A DNA stretch of 64,000 nucleotides, from positions 165,350 through 229,349 of the forward strand of contig JABSQN010000002.1 of the NCBI GenBank assembly GCA_013215825.1. Reading direction: 5' to 3'. Under the pieces are notes generated by a model. It made no database searches, had not been told where the DNA came from, and saw nothing but the letters and a program-made list of their open reading frames with translations. The translations under genes and the position numbers were made by a program. How positions within the stretch are numbered: position 1 is the first letter of the stretch; every line of letters begins with the position of its first letter. Positions 34,539-43,273 of the stretch are shown in pieces. Source of the stretch: Piscirickettsiaceae bacterium (GTDB taxonomy: Bacteria; Pseudomonadota; Gammaproteobacteria; Nitrosococcales; Methylophagaceae).

Positions 34539-35291
34539 GTGAATACTAAATTCAAAGATTACTTTTCTGGAAACTCAGGAGAATACGATATGTTCCGACC
34601 CACGTATCCAAAAGAACTATTCTCTTATCTTGCGTCACTTTCCAAACAACATCAAACAGCATGGGACTGCGGCACAGGCACTGGACAATCAGCTATAGCA
34701 CTATCTAAATATTACGCAATGGTTATTGCCACTGATGCAAGCGAAACGCAAATTAATGGTGCTAAAAAAAAGCAAGGTATTACTTACCACGTTGCTACCG
34801 CAGAAAATAGTGATATTGAAACGTGTTCAATTGATTTAATTACCGTGGCACAGGCATTTCATTGGTTCAATATTGAACAATTTTCGAAAGAAGCAAAGCG
34901 AGTATTAAAAGATAAAGGAATCCTTGCTATATGGTCGTATAATTTATTATCCATACAAGACGATATTGATAAAGAAATATCCTATTTGTATAACACCATC
35001 CTTGGTGAATATTGGCCAGAAGAAAGAAAGATGGTAGAGGATGGATATAAAAGTGTTCAACTTCCCTTTAAAGAAATTGAAACGCCTTTATTTACTATGT
35101 CAGCTAACTGGAATCTATCTCAACTAATAGGTTATTTATATACTTGGTCAGCTACTAAAGAATATCAGAAAAATCACGAGGTTAATCCGGTTGAAAAGGT
35201 AGTTGATAAAATTGCTAATATTTGGGGGAAGCCCGAAGAAAAGCTATCAGTACAATGGCCTTTGAATCTTAGGCTGTGGCAAGCGGTGTGA
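34539..35291 (+). CDS. Class I SAM-dependent methyltransferase
   Basis: A 250-aa enzyme of the methyltransferase-11 group. The SAM-binding motif I is WDCGTGTGQSA (about residues 42-52), motif II acidic residue lies in ATDASETQ, and VAQAFHWFN (about 103-111) is the motif typical of the group that includes yeast TMT1-like and many bacterial small-molecule methyltransferases. The substrate is unknown. It ends just before the second IS3 remnant. Start GTG 34539 gives MNTKFKDYF. Confidence 0.9.
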   Translation: MNTKFKDYFSGNSGEYDMFRPTYPKELFSYLASLSKQHQTAWDCGTGTGQSAIALSKYYAMVIATDASETQINGAKKKQGITYHVATAENSDIETCSIDLITVAQAFHWFNIEQFSKEAKRVLKDKGILAIWSYNLLSIQDDIDKEISYLYNTILGEYWPEERKMVEDGYKSVQLPFKEIETPLFTMSANWNLSQLIGYLYTWSATKEYQKNHEVNPVEKVVDKIANIWGKPEEKLSVQWPLNLRLWQAV

Positions 35292-35299
35292 TACACGTA

Positions 35300-35420
35300 T
35301 TAGGTTGATCTGCCAGTTTTAAGGCTTCGAGTTTAAACTCTTTCGTGAAAGCGGTATGTTGTCTACTCATTGAGGACTCCAATTTAATTAAGTTGGCGTC
35401 CAGTTTTATCGGGGATCCTC
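35300..35420 (-). mobile_element. IS3-family left-end remnant, copy B (inverted)
   Basis: Read on the minus strand it starts GGATCCCCGATAAAACTGG and gives MSRQHTAFTKEFKLEALKLADQP before ending at CAACCTAA, the same end as copy A at 29.4 kb. The two copies face each other and bracket about 6 kb. Confidence 0.88.
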
Positions 35421-35435
35421 AATTACAGGACTAGT

Positions 35436-35470
35436 CATATCAAAGGGGAAGCCAACTTAATCTTTGATTT
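35436..35470 (+). repeat. GGGGTCAGCC-type repeat, copy 7 (degenerate)
   Basis: ATATCAAAGGGGAAGCCAAC followed by TTAATCTTTGATTTT. It lies beside IS3 copy B, as copy 3 lies beside IS3 copy A. Confidence 0.5.
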
Positions 35471-35594
35471 TTATCGAATAAAAGTAAGCCAACCGCCAGA
35501 TAGGACTTATATTGGAAAATGAATATGCATGGACTTCAGAACAAGCGACTCACTGTCTGGAATAGGCCTGATATTCTAACGTTTTAATATCGGA

Positions 35595-35885
35595 TTATTT
35601 TTGTGAATAGCGGTCAAAACGCGAAATATATTCATCTATGTTTTGCTCAAACATCTCTGTGTAGCGTTGTGTGAAGTATTTTATCGCTTCTTGTTTCTCT
35701 GCTTGCAACTTCTCAGCACTATCAACTGAACGGGCTACGCTAAAGGCATTAAACCGAGCGGCAGAAAATATAATTGATGTATTAACATCATCTACCGAAC
35801 TATCAGGTACTTGTTGGTTTGCAACAGCAATAAACTCATCAGCACGTTGTTGAAATGTCTTTGTAGCAGGTGAATTTTCACTCAT
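35595..35885 (-). CDS. DUF3144 family protein
   Basis: A 96-aa helical cytoplasmic protein matching DUF3144 (FQQRADEFIAVAN...FSAARFNAF...YFTQRYTEMFEQNIDEYI). The family is common in gammaproteobacteria and uncharacterised. A start with weak GAGA upstream is consistent. It lies between IS debris and a flavoprotein gene and seems to be a single-gene unit. Confidence 0.9.
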   Translation of the reverse strand: MSENSPATKTFQQRADEFIAVANQQVPDSSVDDVNTSIIFSAARFNAFSVARSVDSAEKLQAEKQEAIKYFTQRYTEMFEQNIDEYISRFDRYSQK

Positions 35886-36157
35886 TATTATTCTCTCAAT
35901 GTTGTTGTTTAGTTTAAATTGTCTTTTTTTGTACTTGTCGGAGCAGGTGATATGATATCAGGTGTGGACCTCTTTGGAGTATCAATGGGGCTGGACTCGT
36001 AATTTAACGGAAGAATCAATAGAGCACTCTGGATGATTCCCTTTAAAGTCTCGATACTAAAACCAAATAAAGTAGTCAATTTTAATGGCATAACTTTAAG
36101 CATCGCTATGTTAAAATGCTAGGCTAAATTCCCTCAGTCCTACAAGCGAACCCCATC

Positions 36158-37804
36158 ATGTTACGACTCAATGAAATAAAAGTGGCCCTCGACCATAAAG
36201 AAGATGACTTAATTGATGCTATTGTCGATAAGCTGGCGATAAATCACGATGACTTGTTAAGTTTCACCATTTTCAAACGCAGTCATGATGCCCGTAAAAA
36301 AAGTAATATCTTATTAATTTATCAATTAGATGTTGTACTTAAGGATGGTGTTGAAAAGACCGTTTTAGAACAGTTTTCACAACAAGCTTTTGTTAAAGTC
36401 AGCCCTGATACTAGCTATCACTTTGTCGCTCAAGCTGAAGAAAGTTTCCCAAATAAAGAACAGCAACGCCCCATTATTATTGGGTTTGGCCCCTGCGGAA
36501 TTTTAGCCGCCTTAGTGTTGGCTCAAATGGGCTTGAAGCCGATTGTTTTAGACCGAGGTCAGGATGTAAAACAACGTACCAAAGATACGTGGGACTTATG
36601 GCAGAAAGGTAAGTTAAATACCGAATCTAATGTGCAGTTTGGCGAAGGTGGTGCGGGTACATTCTCTGATGGCAAGCTTTATAGCCAAGTCAAAGATAAG
36701 CGTTTTCTAAGTAGAAAAGTGCTGGCTGAGTTTGTTAAAGCAGGTGCTCCCGACGAAATTTTAGTCGATAGTAAGCCTCATATTGGTACATTTAAACTTG
36801 TTAGCATGGTCGAAAAAATGCGCGAAGAGATCATCGCTTTAGGTGGTGAAATTCATTTTGGTCAAAAAGTAGAGACGATTCATCGTGAACATAATTCTGA
36901 TGATAGCGGTCAAATCACTGGGGTAACACTCAGTAATGGCGAAACGATGCATAGCCGACACATTGTTCTAGCTATTGGGCACAGCGCCCGAGATACGTTT
37001 GAAATGCTGTTGGAATATGGCGTTTATATTGAATCTAAACCTTTTTCTATCGGCTTTCGTATTGAGCATCCACAATCGGTTATTGATAAAGCCCGTTTCG
37101 GTGAGAATGCTGGCAACCCGATCTTAGGTGCTGCAGATTACCATTTGGTTCATCACTGCAAAAACGGCCGAAGTGTTTATAGTTTTTGCATGTGCCCAGG
37201 CGGTACTGTTGTAGCGGCAACTTCTGAAGAAGGTAGTGTCGTTACCAATGGCATGTCGCAATACTCGCGTAATGAACGCAATGCCAATGCTGCTATTGTG
37301 GTTGGTATTGATCCTGAACAAGATTATCCAGACCATGTCTTATCTGGTATTGATTTACAAAGAGATTTAGAAAAACTAGCCTATAAATTAGGTGGCGGAG
37401 ATTATAAAGCGCCCGCTCAACTTGTTGGTGACTTTTTACAAGATAAACCGTCAACAGAACTGGGCGATGTTACGCCATCTTACAAACCGGGTGTAACTTT
37501 AGGCGATTTATCTAAAGCTCTGCCTGACTTTGCTATTAAAGCGATTCGAGAAGCGATTCCTGCATTCAATCAAAAAATTGCTGGTTATGCAATGAAGGAT
37601 GCAGTATTGACGGGTGTTGAAACTCGAACTTCATCACCTATTTGTATCAGGCGTGACAAAAGTTTCCAAAGCATTAATACCTCTGGACTCTATCCTGCTG
37701 GCGAAGGTGCTGGCTATGCTGGCGGTATATTATCGGCGGCTATTGATGGTATTAAAGTCGCTGAAGCAGTTGCAAAAAGTATTCTTTTAGACAGTGAAAG
37801 CTAG
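36158..37804 (+). CDS. FAD-dependent dehydrogenase (COG2509 type)
   Basis: A 548-aa flavoprotein. Residues 1-95 form an N-terminal domain; the FAD-binding GFGPCGILAALVLAQMG (about 109-125) is followed by LDRG and by the family signature QFGEGGAGTFSDGKL (about 162-176). A second FAD contact, GEGAGYAGGILSAAIDG, is near the C-terminus. It is annotated in many genomes as an uncharacterised NAD(FAD)-utilising dehydrogenase. The gene stands alone and ends before a terminator region. Confidence 0.93.
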   Translation: MLRLNEIKVALDHKEDDLIDAIVDKLAINHDDLLSFTIFKRSHDARKKSNILLIYQLDVVLKDGVEKTVLEQFSQQAFVKVSPDTSYHFVAQAEESFPNKEQQRPIIIGFGPCGILAALVLAQMGLKPIVLDRGQDVKQRTKDTWDLWQKGKLNTESNVQFGEGGAGTFSDGKLYSQVKDKRFLSRKVLAEFVKAGAPDEILVDSKPHIGTFKLVSMVEKMREEIIALGGEIHFGQKVETIHREHNSDDSGQITGVTLSNGETMHSRHIVLAIGHSARDTFEMLLEYGVYIESKPFSIGFRIEHPQSVIDKARFGENAGNPILGAADYHLVHHCKNGRSVYSFCMCPGGTVVAATSEEGSVVTNGMSQYSRNERNANAAIVVGIDPEQDYPDHVLSGIDLQRDLEKLAYKLGGGDYKAPAQLVGDFLQDKPSTELGDVTPSYKPGVTLGDLSKALPDFAIKAIREAIPAFNQKIAGYAMKDAVLTGVETRTSSPICIRRDKSFQSINTSGLYPAGEGAGYAGGILSAAIDGIKVAEAVAKSILLDSES

Positions 37805-37867
37805 GTCAACAGCTGGCTTCTGATATGTTATTTAAATCCTAAGGGTGCTTAGGATTTAATTTTGGAC

Positions 37868-37894
37868 TAAAAAAAAGGCATCCGAAGATGCCTT
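37868..37894 (-). terminator. Rho-independent terminator of the cupin gene
   Basis: On the minus strand, AAGGCATC-TTCG-GATGCCTT is an eight-bp stem with a stable TTCG loop followed by T8. It lies 8 bp past the stop codon of the gene at 37902. Confidence 0.92.
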
Positions 37895-37901
37895 AATCCA
37901 T

Positions 37902-38180
37902 TTAGAAATGTAGGTAATGCTTTTTCAATGTTTTAGTTACTTCCCAAACGCTTTTTAAGCCATCAGGAAAAATAACATAATCACCCGGTACGATAGTCAC
38001 TGGTTTGCCACCATCTGGAGTAACAACAATTTCACCTTCTAAGATGAATGAACGTTCGCTTTTACCGTCAAAATCAAGACGAAATTCAGAAACTGGGCAA
38101 TCCCAGATATTCCAGCTTGAAACACCCAATTCTTTTAATTTTTCTTCACTTACGTTTTTTTCAATGATAATTTCTGGCAT
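37902..38180 (-). CDS. Single-domain cupin (DUF861/Cupin_3)
   Basis: A 92-aa single cupin of the Cupin_3 type seen in small enzymes and in ureidoglycine aminohydrolase. WNIWDCPVSEF, the glycine-rich EGEIVVTPDGG turn and PGDYVIFPDGLKSVWEV are the family landmarks. The classical His ligands of the first cupin motif are mostly absent (SFILEGE), so metal binding is doubtful. It is a single gene with its own strong terminator. Confidence 0.9.
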   Translation of the reverse strand: MPEIIIEKNVSEEKLKELGVSSWNIWDCPVSEFRLDFDGKSERSFILEGEIVVTPDGGKPVTIVPGDYVIFPDGLKSVWEVTKTLKKHYLHF

Positions 38181-38326
38181 GACATCCCTACATTGTAGTT
38201 AGTAAAATAGATATAAAATATTAATCGCTGTTAATGCGACGTGTCACCACAAAGCGTGAGACACAGTGATAATAACAGCAATCAAAGGGCTCAGGTTCAA
38301 TTGATTTTAAGTGTTTATGTTTAGAA

Positions 38327-38348
38327 AATTAAAGGGGATGCTGGCTTA
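38327..38348 (+). repeat. ATTAAAGGGGACGCTACC repeat, 38.3 kb copy
   Basis: AAATTAAAGGGGATGCTGGC is a copy 95 bp upstream of the second DUF2986 gene, mirroring the arrangement at 13.8 kb. Confidence 0.55.
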
Positions 38349-38442
38349 TAAATAATAGCCCAAATAAATAAATGCACAAGTCACCTTAAACTTATATGAT
38401 AGACGTCTATCTCAGCATCCATTCGACGATAAGAAAGATCTT

Positions 38443-38586
38443 ATGAACCGTAAAAAGAAGTTAATTCAACTACACAAAAACAAGCTACGAAACCCTGAAA
38501 AACGCCTGCAAAATAGTAAAAAAGAAAAATATATATCAAAAGCTGAAAGAGCAAGGCTAATATTAAAGGCAGACAGCACGACTTAA
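38443..38586 (+). CDS. DUF2986 family microprotein, copy 2
   Basis: A 47-aa basic protein, MNRKKKLIQLHKNK...YISKAERARL, very close to the copy at 13953 (about four of five residues identical). It differs by a shorter C-terminus and substitutions that mostly keep charge. It is too short for many gene callers. It precedes the dienelactone hydrolase gene by 28 bp. Function unknown; the family is conserved in marine gammaproteobacteria. Confidence 0.85.
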   Translation: MNRKKKLIQLHKNKLRNPEKRLQNSKKEKYISKAERARLILKADSTT

Positions 38587-38614
38587 AATCGTATAAAAAT
38601 AAAACGAGACTACT

Positions 38615-39358
38615 ATGAACATACAAAGCCATTTCGAAGATATCGACACACCAACAGGTGTAATGCGTACTTATATTCACCGTCCTGATGTTGAAGGTAG
38701 CTTCCCTGTTATCTTATTTTATTCAGAAATTTTCCAACAAACAGGACCTATTGAACGTGCGGCAAAATTGATGGCGAGTCATGGTTATGCCGTGCTGGTA
38801 CCAGAGGTGTTCCACGAGCTTAATCCTATTGGTACAGTCTTAGGTTATGACGATGCCGGACGTGAAAAAGGCAATGCAGATAAGCATGCTAAAGATGTGC
38901 AAAGTTATGATTCTGATAATGTGGCGTTAATTAAGTTTGCACAACAACAAGACTGGTGCAATGGTCATATCGGTGCGATGGGAGTTTGTATTGGTGGTCA
39001 TTTAGCGTTTCGGGCAGCATTGCAACCTGAGGTTAAAGGTGCAGCGTGTTTTTATGCCACTGATTTGCATATTCAAGTTATTCCTAATCAACCCGGTCAA
39101 CACAGTATGGAACGCTTGGCTGATATTAAGGGTGAGCTGTGTATGATTTGGGGCAAGCAGGATAATCATATTCCAACGGATGCGCTGGCGAAGATTTATA
39201 CCGAGCTAAACGCCTCGGATATTACATTCACATGGCATGAGTTTAATGCTGGGCATGCATTTATGCGTGATGAAGGTGATGGTGGTCGTTATGATGCACA
39301 AACAGCGATGCTGGGTTATCAACTGGCGTTGAATTTGTTTGGTAGAACATTACGTTAA
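38615..39358 (+). CDS. Dienelactone hydrolase family protein
   Basis: A 247-aa alpha/beta hydrolase. The nucleophile is Cys in GVCIGGH (about residue 126), characteristic of dienelactone hydrolases, with Asp in KQDNHIP and His in AGHAFMRDEGDGGRYDA completing the triad. True DLH opens a lactone in chlorocatechol breakdown; most homologues have other, unknown substrates. The gene starts a short plus-strand run with the ferritin-like, HMA and parvulin genes. Confidence 0.93.
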   Translation: MNIQSHFEDIDTPTGVMRTYIHRPDVEGSFPVILFYSEIFQQTGPIERAAKLMASHGYAVLVPEVFHELNPIGTVLGYDDAGREKGNADKHAKDVQSYDSDNVALIKFAQQQDWCNGHIGAMGVCIGGHLAFRAALQPEVKGAACFYATDLHIQVIPNQPGQHSMERLADIKGELCMIWGKQDNHIPTDALAKIYTELNASDITFTWHEFNAGHAFMRDEGDGGRYDAQTAMLGYQLALNLFGRTLR

Positions 39359-39374
39359 ATTTTAGGAGTTAATT

Positions 39375-39662
39375 ATGTCAAATGAAGGTTATCACGAACC
39401 GATAGATGAATTATCAAATGAAACCAGAGATATGCATAGGGCAATTACATCGCTCATGGAAGAACTTGAAGCCGTAGATTGGTATAATCAACGAGTTGAT
39501 GCGTGTAAAAATGAAGAATTGAAAGCAATTCTCGCACATAATAGAGATGAAGAAAAAGAACATGCTGCAATGGTGCTTGAATGGATTAGAAGGCAAGATC
39601 CAAGCTTTGATAAAGAGCTTAAAGATTACCTATTTACCGACAAGCCAATTGCACACAAATAA
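39375..39662 (+). CDS. Encapsulated-ferritin (EncFtn) family protein, stand-alone
   Basis: A 95-aa two-helix ferritin-like protein. It aligns closely with encapsulated ferritin: HEPIDEL start, MEELEAVDWYNQRVDA, then ILAHNRDEEKEHAAMVLEW. Glu30, Glu60 and His63 correspond to the di-iron ferroxidase ligands known from Rhodospirillum rubrum EncFtn. EncFtn oxidises Fe(II) inside an encapsulin shell. Here the protein ends at DKPIAHK, without the C-terminal shell-targeting peptide, and no encapsulin gene is adjacent. An AGGAG site lies upstream. It is 16 bp after the hydrolase gene. Confidence 0.93.
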   Translation: MSNEGYHEPIDELSNETRDMHRAITSLMEELEAVDWYNQRVDACKNEELKAILAHNRDEEKEHAAMVLEWIRRQDPSFDKELKDYLFTDKPIAHK

Positions 39663-39730
39663 ATTCACTACATTGCTTTTCTGACGGGCTCCTGTAATGA
39701 GATACATAGCAAGGTAAAGAGGTTTCCATT

Positions 39731-40006
39731 ATGAAACTAATGATTAAAGTTGAAAATATTCATTGTGGTGGTTGTGCCAATACCATTACTAAAAAATTAA
39801 TGGCCATTGACAGCGTAAAGTCGATTGATATTGCGATTGATGAGCAAGTGGTGACCATCGATGCTGATAATGATGCTGAGCGTGCCACCTATATCACAGC
39901 CCTACTCGCTATGGGTTACCCTGAACAGGGTTCTGTTGAAGGGCTTGCCGCTTTGAAAAGCAAGGCGAAGTCTGTCGTGAGTTGTGCCATTGGGAAAATC
40001 AACTAA
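39731..40006 (+). CDS. Heavy-metal-associated (HMA) domain protein
   Basis: A 91-aa small protein with one ferredoxin-like HMA domain (residues 1-67). The metal pair is Cys12 and Cys15 in HCGGCA. Single-domain HMA proteins are copper chaperones or Hg/Zn carriers. The tail (68-91) has another Cys (VVSCAIG). Its stop overlaps the next start (TAATG). Near an iron-oxidising ferritin and a parvulin, it may belong to a metal-handling group, but this is inference from position. Confidence 0.9.
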   Translation: MKLMIKVENIHCGGCANTITKKLMAIDSVKSIDIAIDEQVVTIDADNDAERATYITALLAMGYPEQGSVEGLAALKSKAKSVVSCAIGKIN

Positions 40007-40287
40007 TGGTAATGGCAGCAGCACGACATATTCTAGTCAAAACCAAAGAAGAAGCTGAACAGCTTAAGCAGCAACTTGCCAAAGGTGGTGATTTTTCCAA
40101 ACTGGCTAAGAAACATTCACTTTGTAAATCATCGGCAAAGAAAGGTGGTGATTTGGGTGAGTTTCCTCCGGGCAGAATGCTCAAGGCGTTTGATAATGTG
40201 GTGTTTAAAAAGCCTGTTTTGAAAGTACATGGTCCGGTTAAAACTAAGTTTGGCTTTCATTTGATTGAGACAATTTATCGGACTTGA
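40006..40287 (+). CDS. ppiC: Parvulin-type peptidyl-prolyl isomerase
   Basis: A 93-aa single-domain parvulin, matching E. coli PpiC along its length: ARHILVKTKEEAEQL, KLAKKHSLC, KKGGDLGEFPPGRMLKAFDNVVF, GPVKTKFGFHLIE. It catalyses cis/trans isomerisation of prolyl bonds in the cytoplasm. ATG 40006 overlaps the HMA stop; ATG 40012 is an alternative start. A REPIN follows immediately, between this gene and the convergent synthase gene. Confidence 0.93.
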   Translation: MVMAAARHILVKTKEEAEQLKQQLAKGGDFSKLAKKHSLCKSSAKKGGDLGEFPPGRMLKAFDNVVFKKPVLKVHGPVKTKFGFHLIETIYRT

Positions 40288-40295
40288 TGATAACC

Positions 40296-40365
40296 GTAGG
40301 TTGGACTTTAGTCCGACAGGGGCATTTAAACAAAAGCCGGAAATCGGAATAAATTCCAACCTACA
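40296..40365. repeat. REPIN-like inverted repeat pair, copy 1
   Basis: GTAGGTTGGACTTTAGTCC at the left and GGAATAAATTCCAACCTAC at the right are two REP-like half units in inverted order, each with its own small palindrome, 70 bp in all. Similar pairs lie at 56519, 56606 and 59223. Confidence 0.85.
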
Positions 40366-40370
40366 GATTA

Positions 40371-42023
40371 TCAAAAATCAGCATCAATTTTAAACTCCAT
40401 CCAATCTTTTGTGATTGGATGATGCAAGGCGAGTGACTCTGCATGAAGATGCAGACGGCTAGCACTTGTTCCGTATAAGTCATCACCCACAATCGACATA
40501 TTCAAACCATTGATATGTGCCGAATGTACGCGAAGTTGATGCGTTCGTCCGCTTATTGGATAGAAATGTACTCTAGTTTGCTTGTTTTTACATGAGATCA
40601 CTTGCCATTTGGTTTGTGCAGCTCGTCCATAGTCATAGCAAACTAATTGCCGAGGGCGATCATCTAAATCAACTCGAAGTGGTAAGTCTATAATGCCTTC
40701 ATCCTGCTCTAATTCACCGTCTAATAAGGCAATATAACGTTTTTTAACCGTGCGATTGATAAATTGTTTTTGTAGGTTTTTATGGGCTTGTTTGGATAAT
40801 GCAATCACCATTAAACCCGACGTCGACATATCTAAACGATGGACAATTAATGCCCCTGTTGCCTCTGGATAGTGATGTTTCATCCGGTAATAAACCGAGT
40901 CCTCTATCTCTTTACCCGGTACAGATAGCAATTCGGCAGGTTTATTAATCACCACCATCACATCATCTTGATAAATAATTTCTATCTCTTTGCCTGCCGC
41001 CAGGTTTTTTAATAATAGGTTCTCATCCTGCTCAATTCCCTCCAGCATATGTGCCAAAATAGGCTTGCACTTACCCAAGCACGCAGTATAAAAGTTTTTA
41101 TGTTGTCGTATTTCTGATTGTGGTGACACGCCCCACCAAAACTCTGCCATTGCCAGCGGCTCTAAATCATTCTTAAAAGCGGTGTGTAATAGTTTAGGTG
41201 TGGCACATTCGCCCGCCCCGGCTGGTGGTGTTTGCTTCTCTGTTTCTCTAAAAATATCATACAAACTTTTTTCAAGCCCGTTCTGATTAAGAAAGCGGTA
41301 TTGTTCAAATAGCTTTTCCTGTAAGGAATTAGATAAGGCTTTACGCTTAACTTTTAGCTCGCTTAATTCGGCTGTTAACTGATCAAATGCTTGCTGAGCT
41401 TTGTTGATCCGTTGTTGCCAAAGCTGTTTTAAATCTCGTAACTGGTTCTTATGTTTGATGCTTTCTTTGCTCAGCTGTTCTTTTATCTGCACGAAATTAT
41501 TATTATTCTCAGCGGCTAATCGTTGCTGTTTTCTTACTTTCCGCCCTTCAATCATTACGTCTCTATGCGCTTGTATTTCTATCAGTGACGATGCTTTTTC
41601 TGCCTGTATTCTGTCTGCCAATACGACTATTTCAGGATTTAGTTCTAAGACTTTAATGTGATCGCTTATTTGAGTTATTTCAGCCTGGCCAATTCTAAAA
41701 AAGCCCTCTTCAGCCAACATATCAAAGACAGGAGGAACAAATTTTGGTAAATGATTACTATCGGCTATTTTCCCTGAAAATGCAGACAAATATCCCACCT
41801 TACCCTGCTTATTTTTCACCAGTAACACACCAAACATTTTGCCTGTCACATTAAAATTATGTTGCCAATCAGTTTGGCTCTCAAGATGAGACTGTAATTC
41901 TTGTGCGGCTAATAAACACAATGGATGCGGTTGATAATAAAAAGGAAAGGTAAACCGTTCCGGCAATGAGTTCGACGCTATCGATTGCTTAAATAAGGTA
42001 AAATGGTCTTCTTGCTCGGGCAT
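40371..42023 (-). CDS. RluA-family pseudouridine synthase with long N-terminal extension
   Basis: A 550-aa protein. The C-terminal 210 residues form an RluA-type synthase that isomerises uridines in rRNA or tRNA; the catalytic Asp398 lies in HRLDMSTSGL. The N-terminal 330 residues include a globular start (about 1-150) and a long coiled coil (about 165-250, rich in Lys/Gln/Glu). Such long forms occur in Vibrio and Shewanella relatives. The extension probably helps bind RNA or a partner. The frame ends 6 bp from a REPIN. Confidence 0.92.
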   Translation of the reverse strand: MPEQEDHFTLFKQSIASNSLPERFTFPFYYQPHPLCLLAAQELQSHLESQTDWQHNFNVTGKMFGVLLVKNKQGKVGYLSAFSGKIADSNHLPKFVPPVFDMLAEEGFFRIGQAEITQISDHIKVLELNPEIVVLADRIQAEKASSLIEIQAHRDVMIEGRKVRKQQRLAAENNNNFVQIKEQLSKESIKHKNQLRDLKQLWQQRINKAQQAFDQLTAELSELKVKRKALSNSLQEKLFEQYRFLNQNGLEKSLYDIFRETEKQTPPAGAGECATPKLLHTAFKNDLEPLAMAEFWWGVSPQSEIRQHKNFYTACLGKCKPILAHMLEGIEQDENLLLKNLAAGKEIEIIYQDDVMVVINKPAELLSVPGKEIEDSVYYRMKHHYPEATGALIVHRLDMSTSGLMVIALSKQAHKNLQKQFINRTVKKRYIALLDGELEQDEGIIDLPLRVDLDDRPRQLVCYDYGRAAQTKWQVISCKNKQTRVHFYPISGRTHQLRVHSAHINGLNMSIVGDDLYGTSASRLHLHAESLALHHPITKDWMEFKIDADF

Positions 42024-42043
42024 CTTTCAGTACAGGTCTCAAT

Positions 42044-43273
42044 ATGAAAAAAATATTAGTTATCGGCTATGTGTGGCCTGAGCCAAATTCATCGGCGGCA
42101 GGCAGGCATATGATGTCGATTCTACGCCAATATAAGCAACAAAACTGGCAGGTTGAATTTGCTACACCAGCACAAGAATCCGATCACATGATTGATCTTG
42201 CCAGCGAAGGGATTAGTAGTAAATCCATTGCCCTTAATTGCGATAGCTTTGACCATTATATTACACAATACCAACCCGATATTGTTATGTTTGACCGTTT
42301 TATGATGGAAGAGCAATTTGGCTGGCGTGTTGAAAAGAACTGCCCCAATGCCCTTAAAATATTAGACACCGAAGATCTACAATGCTTACGTCATGCGCGC
42401 CATCAGGCATTAAAAGCACAGCGTGATATGACACAGGCTGATTTATTCAATGATCTTGCTAAACGAGAAATCGCCGCTATCTTGCGTTGTGATATTTCGT
42501 TGATTATTTCTAGCTTTGAAATAGAGCTATTAATTAATACCTTTAACATTGAGCCTAGTCTACTACTTCATTTGCCATTTATGGTTGATTTGGCACGTTG
42601 CCCGAAGCAAACAAAATCCTTTTCTGAGCGCCAACATTTTATGACTATTGGCAATTTTCGCCATGCGCCTAACTGGGATACAGTACTTTATCTACAAGAA
42701 ATATGGCCATTGATTCGACAGCAACTACCCAAAGCAGAATTGCATATTTATGGTGCTTATCCACCACCAAAAGCCACCGCCTTACATAATCCTAAAACAG
42801 GATTTTTAATTAAAGGCTGGGCAGATGATGCTCAGTCGGTCATGGAAGATGCCCGTATTTGTTTAGCCCCTATTCGTTTTGGCGCGGGCATTAAGGGTAA
42901 GTTATTAGATGCAATGATAATGCAAACACCGAGCGTAACAAGCTCTATAGGCAGTGAAAGCATGCACGAAAAGTTGCCGTGGTCAGGGGCTATTGCTGAT
43001 GATATAAGCGAGTTCGTCGATCGTGCTGTTGAATTATATAACAACGAAGTATCATGGTTAAAAGCACAAAAAAATGCACTGCCATTATTGCAATCTCACT
43101 ATGATAGTGAAAAACTGGGTAAGCAGCTAATTGAAAAGATAATCAACGTTGAGACTAATTTAAGCCAACACCGTTTAACTAATTTCACCGGTAGCATGTT
43201 AAAACACCACACCATGATGAGCACTAAATATATGTCACAGTGGATTGCTGAAAAGAATAAGAAATGTCCATAA
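42044..43273 (+). CDS. Glycosyltransferase, GT-B fold
   Basis: A 409-aa protein with GT-B architecture. The N-terminal half begins with KILVIGYVWPEPNSSAAGRH; the C-terminal half has GNFRHAPNWDTV, then PKAELHIYGAYPP, a WADDAQSVMEDARICLAPIRFGAGIKGKLLDAM stretch resembling the sugar-nucleotide site of family 4-like enzymes. It lies divergent from the RluA-type gene. Its product, envelope glycan or other, is unknown. The stop overlaps the DUF1289 start by 10 bp. Confidence 0.88.
   Translation: MKKILVIGYVWPEPNSSAAGRHMMSILRQYKQQNWQVEFATPAQESDHMIDLASEGISSKSIALNCDSFDHYITQYQPDIVMFDRFMMEEQFGWRVEKNCPNALKILDTEDLQCLRHARHQALKAQRDMTQADLFNDLAKREIAAILRCDISLIISSFEIELLINTFNIEPSLLLHLPFMVDLARCPKQTKSFSERQHFMTIGNFRHAPNWDTVLYLQEIWPLIRQQLPKAELHIYGAYPPPKATALHNPKTGFLIKGWADDAQSVMEDARICLAPIRFGAGIKGKLLDAMIMQTPSVTSSIGSESMHEKLPWSGAIADDISEFVDRAVELYNNEVSWLKAQKNALPLLQSHYDSEKLGKQLIEKIINVETNLSQHRLTNFTGSMLKHHTMMSTKYMSQWIAEKNKKCP

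Noticed and set aside
35909..36103. Minus-strand open frame of 64 codons before DUF3144
   Set aside because: No ribosome-binding site; proline/serine-rich end and overlap with the likely promoter of the flavoprotein gene make it doubtful.
38615..40287. Search for an encapsulin shell gene near the EncFtn protein
   Set aside because: All neighbouring frames are assigned to other families; none has an HK97-like shell pattern.
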